Assembly: GCA_021823365.1 (NCBI GenBank)
Contig: JAKAOD010000109.1
Coordinates: 1-8,525, forward strand
Reading direction: 5' to 3'
Origin: Actinomycetes bacterium
GTDB lineage: Bacteria > Actinomycetota > Acidimicrobiia > Acidimicrobiales > Bog-793
DNA: 8,525 nucleotides
Shown here one piece after another: positions 5,677 to 8,525 of the stretch; within the stretch, counting starts at the first letter, position 1; each line of letters starts with the position of its first letter. The notes beneath the pieces are model-generated. The model was not told the DNA's origin, ran no database searches, and saw only the letters and a list, made by a program, of their open reading frames with translations. A program made the position numbers and the translations under genes.

Positions 5677-6901
5677 GGGTGATCTCCTGGACGGGGAAGG
5701 ACGAGATCAGCTCGGTCCGGTCTTCGTGGACGATGAGCATCTCCTCGATCCGCACGCCGAACTCGTGCACCTTGCCGTGCTGGGTCTCGAGCGCGAAGAC
5801 CATGCCGGGCTCGATTCTCTGGGGGTAGTCGAGCGACCAGATCCGCGAGATGACCGGCATGTCGTACTGGGCGAGGCCGAGCCCGTGCCCCCACAGGTTG
5901 GCCGCCGCCTCGTCCTCGTCCTCGTAGCCCCACGTCTCCATCGCCGACGGCCACTTCGAGGCGATGTCCTTCGTCGTCGCGCCCGCCTTCACCGCGTCGA
6001 TCGAGTCGTACAGCCACTTGAGGGCGGTGTCGTAGTACCGCCGGTGCTCGTCGGTCGGCTTCCCGCCGACGCAGAAGGTCCGGTAGTAGCAGGACTTGAA
6101 GCCGTTCCAGGTGAGCGCGGCCAGGTCCACGATCACGAGCTCCCCCGGACGGATGATGCGGTCGGAGAAGTTGCGCCAGTTGGGCCAGGCGTTCGGGCCG
6201 GAGGAGACGATCACGTCCTCCACGTCCTCCATCCCCGGGATGTCGTAAAGGTATTTCATTCCGAAGGCCGTGACCTGGTTCTCGGTCAGGCCGGGCTTCA
6301 TGAACTTGGAGAACTCGTAGTGCAACGCGTCGCCGATGGCGCCGACGATGCGCATCGCCTCCTGCTCGTCCACGTTCTTCACCGAGCGAGCCTCGACCAT
6401 CGGCGTCATGCCGTCGGTCCAGTGGATCCCCGCGCGGTCGAAGGCTCGGATCATGTTGATGTCGATGAAGTCGACGCCGAGCGGCTGGTCCTTCACGCCG
6501 GCCTCTTCCATCGCCTCCAAGAGAGCGTTGGTGAACTTGGTCACCTGCGACTCCGATGCCGGTCCGGCCGCCCCCTTGATCCAGGAGAACGAGTGGCGCA
6601 CGTTCTCCGGGGGGAGCCACGGCGAATGCTTCCTCACATGGATGCCGATGTCGCCCTGCTCGAAAAGGATGGGCTCTCGCCCCTCCACCAGGACCGCGTA
6701 GCGCAGACCCGGCTTCAACCGGTTCCAGCCAGGCGTGAGGGTCGAGGTGATGTAGCGGACGTTCTCGTCGTACATGCACAAGAGCGCCCCGAGCTCGTGC
6801 CGACGCATCGCCGCGCGCGCTCGCTCGAGGCGATAGGCCCGCATGCGGGGCCAGTTGATGCGTTCCTGCCAGTCCATGCCAACGGCGCCAAAAGAAGCCA
6901 T
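5666..6901 (-). CDS. M24-fold protein (creatinase/prolidase-like) with an altered metal site
   Basis: A 411-residue protein with an N-terminal creatinase-like domain (about residues 10-165) and an M24 catalytic domain (about 175-405). Four of the five usual metal ligands are present: D259 (VIVDLAAL), H339 (WGHGLGL), E372 (FALET) and E386 (VRIEE). The second Asp, D268 in the other M24 protein of this window, aligns with C271 when anchored on the shared WNG and the following Arg (WNGFKSCYYRT against WNGYFADIGRC). The spacing from D259 is 12 rather than 11. It may be a mononuclear or Cys-ligated enzyme, or have non-peptidase chemistry, as creatinase and the DMSP lyase DddP do within the same fold. 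Start ATG 6901 has AAAGGA-like purines but 14 bases upstream, which is far; ATG 6877 (residue 9) is an alternative without a better site. It is the middle gene of the minus-strand cluster, 109 bases after the HMGL-like gene and overlapping the GlcG-like gene by 11 bases. No signal peptide. Confidence 0.85.
   Translation of the reverse strand: MASFGAVGMDWQERINWPRMRAYRLERARAAMRRHELGALLCMYDENVRYITSTLTPGWNRLKPGLRYAVLVEGREPILFEQGDIGIHVRKHSPWLPPENVRHSFSWIKGAAGPASESQVTKFTNALLEAMEEAGVKDQPLGVDFIDINMIRAFDRAGIHWTDGMTPMVEARSVKNVDEQEAMRIVGAIGDALHYEFSKFMKPGLTENQVTAFGMKYLYDIPGMEDVEDVIVSSGPNAWPNWRNFSDRIIRPGELVIVDLAALTWNGFKSCYYRTFCVGGKPTDEHRRYYDTALKWLYDSIDAVKAGATTKDIASKWPSAMETWGYEDEDEAAANLWGHGLGLAQYDMPVISRIWSLDYPQRIEPGMVFALETQHGKVHEFGVRIEEMLIVHEDRTELISSFPVQEITLAG
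5684..5688 (-). promoter_or_regulatory. Ribosome binding site inside the M24 gene deciding the TTG start of the GlcG-like gene
   Basis: AGGAG on the minus strand (5688-5684) is seven bases before TTG 5676. It lies within the last codons of the M24 gene, where ribosomes finishing that gene would pass. Confidence 0.65.
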
Positions 6902-6930
6902 CGGATCGCGTCACATCCTTTCCACGTTGA

Positions 6931-6976
6931 GCACGTCACTGTAGACCCCGCTCGCCGGCGCGGCCGACGTGCGGGG
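6931..6976. repeat. Overlapping inverted repeats in the gap between the HMGL-like and second M24 genes
   Basis: In the 109-base gap, GCACGTC (6931-6937) is inverted at GACGTGC (6966-6972), and CCCCGC (6946-6951) is inverted at GCGGGG (6971-6976). The two pairings share bases and exclude each other, as in alternative RNA folds. No T tract follows on the minus strand, so a terminator is not clear. They may set the ratio of expression between the two genes, or be GC-rich chance. Confidence 0.3.
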
Positions 6977-7010
6977 AGAGTCCACCGGGCGGCCCCGGCC
7001 GACCCGTCGG

Positions 7011-8240
7011 TCAGCCGATGACCTCCTCTGCGATCACCTTCACGTCGCCGTCGTCGAGCAGGCCGTGGAGCTCCAGCGACCGGCGCTTCACCCGCTGGAG
7101 GATCTCTGCCTGCTGCGCGTCGTCGGCCCGGAGGCCCAGCCGCTCCAGCGCCTCGGCCACGTTGGGCGCCCCGCTCCCCTTCCCGAGCACGAGCCGCGGA
7201 CCGTCCTGGCCGACGAGCGAGGGAACGTAGGGGAACGCCTCGGTGAGCGCCTTGTCGCGGACGTTGCGGACCCAGGTCGAGATGATGCCCGACTCGACGT
7301 CGAACAGGCGGCTGCCGGTGACCGAGCGGTTCGACGGCTGGTCGACGCCGGCGATCGAGTTCACGAGGCGCGCGAGCGGGGTGAGGGCTTCGGTCTTCAC
7401 GCCGATGTCCTGGTTGTAGAGGGTCAGGAGGGTCATCACGGTCTCTTCGAGGGGGGTGTTGCCGGCGCGCTCGCCCAGACCCGACACCGTCGTCTGGATC
7501 ACGTCGGCCCCGGCGGCGGCGGCGATCACGCTGTTCGCCACGCCCAAGCCGTAGTCCATGTGGAAGTGGGTCTCCACCGGCACGTGCAGCCGCTCGCGGC
7601 TCACGTTCACGAACCGCTCGACGGCGTGCGGGGTGAGCACCCCGAAGGTGTCGACGAGGCCGAGGCCGTCGAGGTGCCCGTCGGCGGCGACCTTGGCCAC
7701 CAGGTCGAGGTAGTCGGCCACCGAAGCCCGGGTGGCGTCGATCGGGAAGAAGGACACCTTGAGCCCCTGCTCGGCGGCATAGCGGGTGGCCTCCACGGAC
7801 AGCTCGACTGCCCGCTCCACGCTCCACTGGTAGCCGAGCTCGATCAGGTGCCTGCTGGAGGGCACCTCGGTGACGACGCCGGTGACGCCGCAGTCGATCG
7901 CCAGCTTGACGTCGTCGACCGTGCACCGGGAGAAGGCGTAGATCTCCGCCGGCAGGCCGAGCTCGACGATCTCGGCGACCGCCCGGCGGTCGTCGTCGGA
8001 CACCGCCGGCAGGCCGGCCTCGATGCGGTGCACGCCCGCGTCCGCGAGCGCCTCGGCGATGCGCACCTTGTCGGCGGCGGTGAAGACGACGCCTGCCTGC
8101 TGCTCGCCGTCGCGCAGGGTGACGTCGTGGATCTGGAGGCTCCGGTTGAACCGGTAGCCGCTCGCCACCTCGGCGTCATGGTTCCACGGGCTCGTGAACC
8201 ACCGATCGGTGTGCCATGGCTCTTCGGGGAGCTCGACCAT
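7011..8240 (-). CDS. HMGL-like pyruvate-carboxyltransferase-fold enzyme (isopropylmalate/homocitrate synthase-like, DRE-TIM family)
   Basis: A 409-residue protein consisting of the TIM barrel plus a short linker domain; the C-terminal LeuA regulatory domain of leucine-inhibited synthases is missing. The first family signature LRDGEQ with Lys ten residues later is exact (R43, D44). The second, HFHMDYGLG, keeps the metal-binding HxH (H225, H227) but has Met228 where Asp/Asn is normal. EAGLP and GLGERAGNTPLEE resemble isopropylmalate and homocitrate synthases more than HMG-CoA lyase. The segment that reads F-x-H-x-S-G-I-H in those synthases is FDVESGII here (313-320), so both histidines are lost. 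A divalent-metal aldol or Claisen reaction on a 2-oxo acid is expected, but the substrate and even the direction are open. ATG 8240 is chosen for GGAGGT five bases upstream; an in-frame TTG at 8336 would add 32 residues without family similarity. It is the first gene of the minus-strand cluster and probably cytoplasmic. Confidence 0.83.
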   Translation of the reverse strand: MVELPEEPWHTDRWFTSPWNHDAEVASGYRFNRSLQIHDVTLRDGEQQAGVVFTAADKVRIAEALADAGVHRIEAGLPAVSDDDRRAVAEIVELGLPAEIYAFSRCTVDDVKLAIDCGVTGVVTEVPSSRHLIELGYQWSVERAVELSVEATRYAAEQGLKVSFFPIDATRASVADYLDLVAKVAADGHLDGLGLVDTFGVLTPHAVERFVNVSRERLHVPVETHFHMDYGLGVANSVIAAAAGADVIQTTVSGLGERAGNTPLEETVMTLLTLYNQDIGVKTEALTPLARLVNSIAGVDQPSNRSVTGSRLFDVESGIISTWVRNVRDKALTEAFPYVPSLVGQDGPRLVLGKGSGAPNVAEALERLGLRADDAQQAEILQRVKRRSLELHGLLDDGDVKVIAEEVIG

Positions 8241-8244
8241 GTGG

Positions 8245-8250
8245 ACCTCC
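8245..8250 (-). promoter_or_regulatory. Ribosome binding site GGAGGT deciding the ATG at 8240
   Basis: GGAGGT on the minus strand (8250-8245) directly precedes a short spacer and ATG 8240. It makes the longer TTG 8336 reading unlikely. Confidence 0.75.
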
Positions 8251-8376
8251 GTCGTCTCGTCGTCGGGGCGACACGACACCGTGCGCGTACGCGGGCTGCG
8301 GTCCTCTTCCAGCTTCCAGCGAGGGTCACCTTCCAAGGTCGTCCGGGTCGTACCGCCCGATGCGGTGGCCGCCGAA

Positions 8377-8405
8377 CCTTATCATCATCACTTGACGCTC
8401 GCCAA
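8377..8405 (-). promoter_or_regulatory. Weak candidate promoter for the HMGL-M24-GlcG cluster
   Basis: On the minus strand TTGGCG (8405-8400) and GATAAG (8383-8378) are 16 bases apart, each matching four of six consensus bases. They lie in the only AT-richer part of the upstream region, within a TGATGATGATAAG run. The leader to ATG 8240 would be about 130 bases. Nothing else upstream looks better, but the match is weak. Confidence 0.25.
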
Positions 8406-8407
8406 GA

Positions 8408-8432
8408 CCAATGCTGTTCGCCGAATCATTGG
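8408..8432. promoter_or_regulatory. CCAATG/CATTGG dyad, candidate operator upstream of the minus-strand cluster
   Basis: CCAATG (8408-8413) and CATTGG (8427-8432) are exact inverted copies with a 13-base spacer that also contains TTC/GAA. The dyad lies just upstream of the candidate -35, where an activator or repressor could bind. Bases 8433-8525 are extremely GC-rich, with repeated GGCGCG-like words, and hold no gene I can support. Confidence 0.35.
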
Positions 8433-8525
8433 CCCCCCACGTCTGGCAGCCGCCCCGTCCGTCTCGAGATCGGGCCCTTGGCGCGGCGCGCGGCCCCGGC
8501 GCGGGGACCCGGCGCTGGGCGCGGC

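Noticed and set aside
6200..6240. Short direct repeat of acgtcctcc within the second M24 gene
   Set aside because: It encodes an acidic ED-rich loop and is explained by codon use; no sign of a mobile or regulatory repeat.
5666..6901. Identification of the second M24 protein as a DddP-type DMSP lyase, suggested by its 12-base Asp spacing and the following Arg-Thr
   Set aside because: Going by my recollection of the DddP metal site, that enzyme has Asp at two further positions that are A261 and C271 here; no other DMSP genes are visible.
8241..8336. Longer start (TTG 8336) for the HMGL-like gene
   Set aside because: The added 32 residues are polar and unlike the family, and GGAGGT before ATG 8240 is a better site.
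8388..8525. Minus-strand frame open from the right edge to a TGA at 8390-8388, possibly the tail of an upstream gene
   Set aside because: Only 45 codons of Arg/Gly/Pro/Ala-rich sequence; open frames of this length are expected by chance in DNA this rich in GC.

Overview
The window is high-GC DNA whose genes strongly prefer G/C at third codon positions, use GTG and TTG starts, and have G-rich Shine-Dalgarno sites. This suits an actinobacterium, possibly an acidimicrobial-type lineage judging by the style of the substrate-binding protein, but the sequence does not fix the taxon. There are seven protein genes (one cut by the left edge), no RNA genes, no CRISPR array and no insertion sequence. 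The content is metabolic.

Layout. Bases 1-804 (+) are the C-terminal part of a branched-chain-amino-acid-type ABC transporter substrate-binding protein, followed by a perfect 16-bp hairpin. Bases 931-1920 (+) encode a beta-hydroxyacid (3-hydroxyisobutyrate-type) dehydrogenase. It converges through a 10-bp hairpin on an M24 peptidase-family gene at 2011-3231 (-) that keeps all metal ligands. A divergent intergenic region with an AT-richer dyad separates that gene from a CocE/NonD-type serine hydrolase at 3376-5148 (+). The hydrolase converges on the second cluster through three 17-bp tandem repeats. The second cluster, all on the minus strand and transcribed from right to left, is an HMGL/isopropylmalate-synthase-like TIM-barrel enzyme (8240-7011), a second M24-fold protein (6901-5666) and a GlcG/HbpS-type protein (5676-5221) that starts inside the M24 gene at a TTG codon. 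The right end (8251-8525) holds candidate control elements and no gene I can support.

How the genes may work together. Uptake protein, amide/ester hydrolase, two M24-fold proteins, beta-hydroxyacid dehydrogenase, aldol/Claisen-type enzyme and GlcG-like protein look like a catabolic locus for a small carboxylate, amide or ester. No single gene identifies the substrate. The most unusual point is that three of the enzymes depart from their family's catalytic template: the second M24 protein has Cys where a metal-binding Asp is expected, the HMGL-like enzyme lacks both histidines of the HxSGIH segment, and the CocE-like hydrolase lacks the acidic triad residue at its usual place. The locus may therefore run chemistry different from what automatic names (Xaa-Pro peptidase, isopropylmalate synthase, cocaine esterase) would imply. 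That is inference; the residue differences are seen directly.
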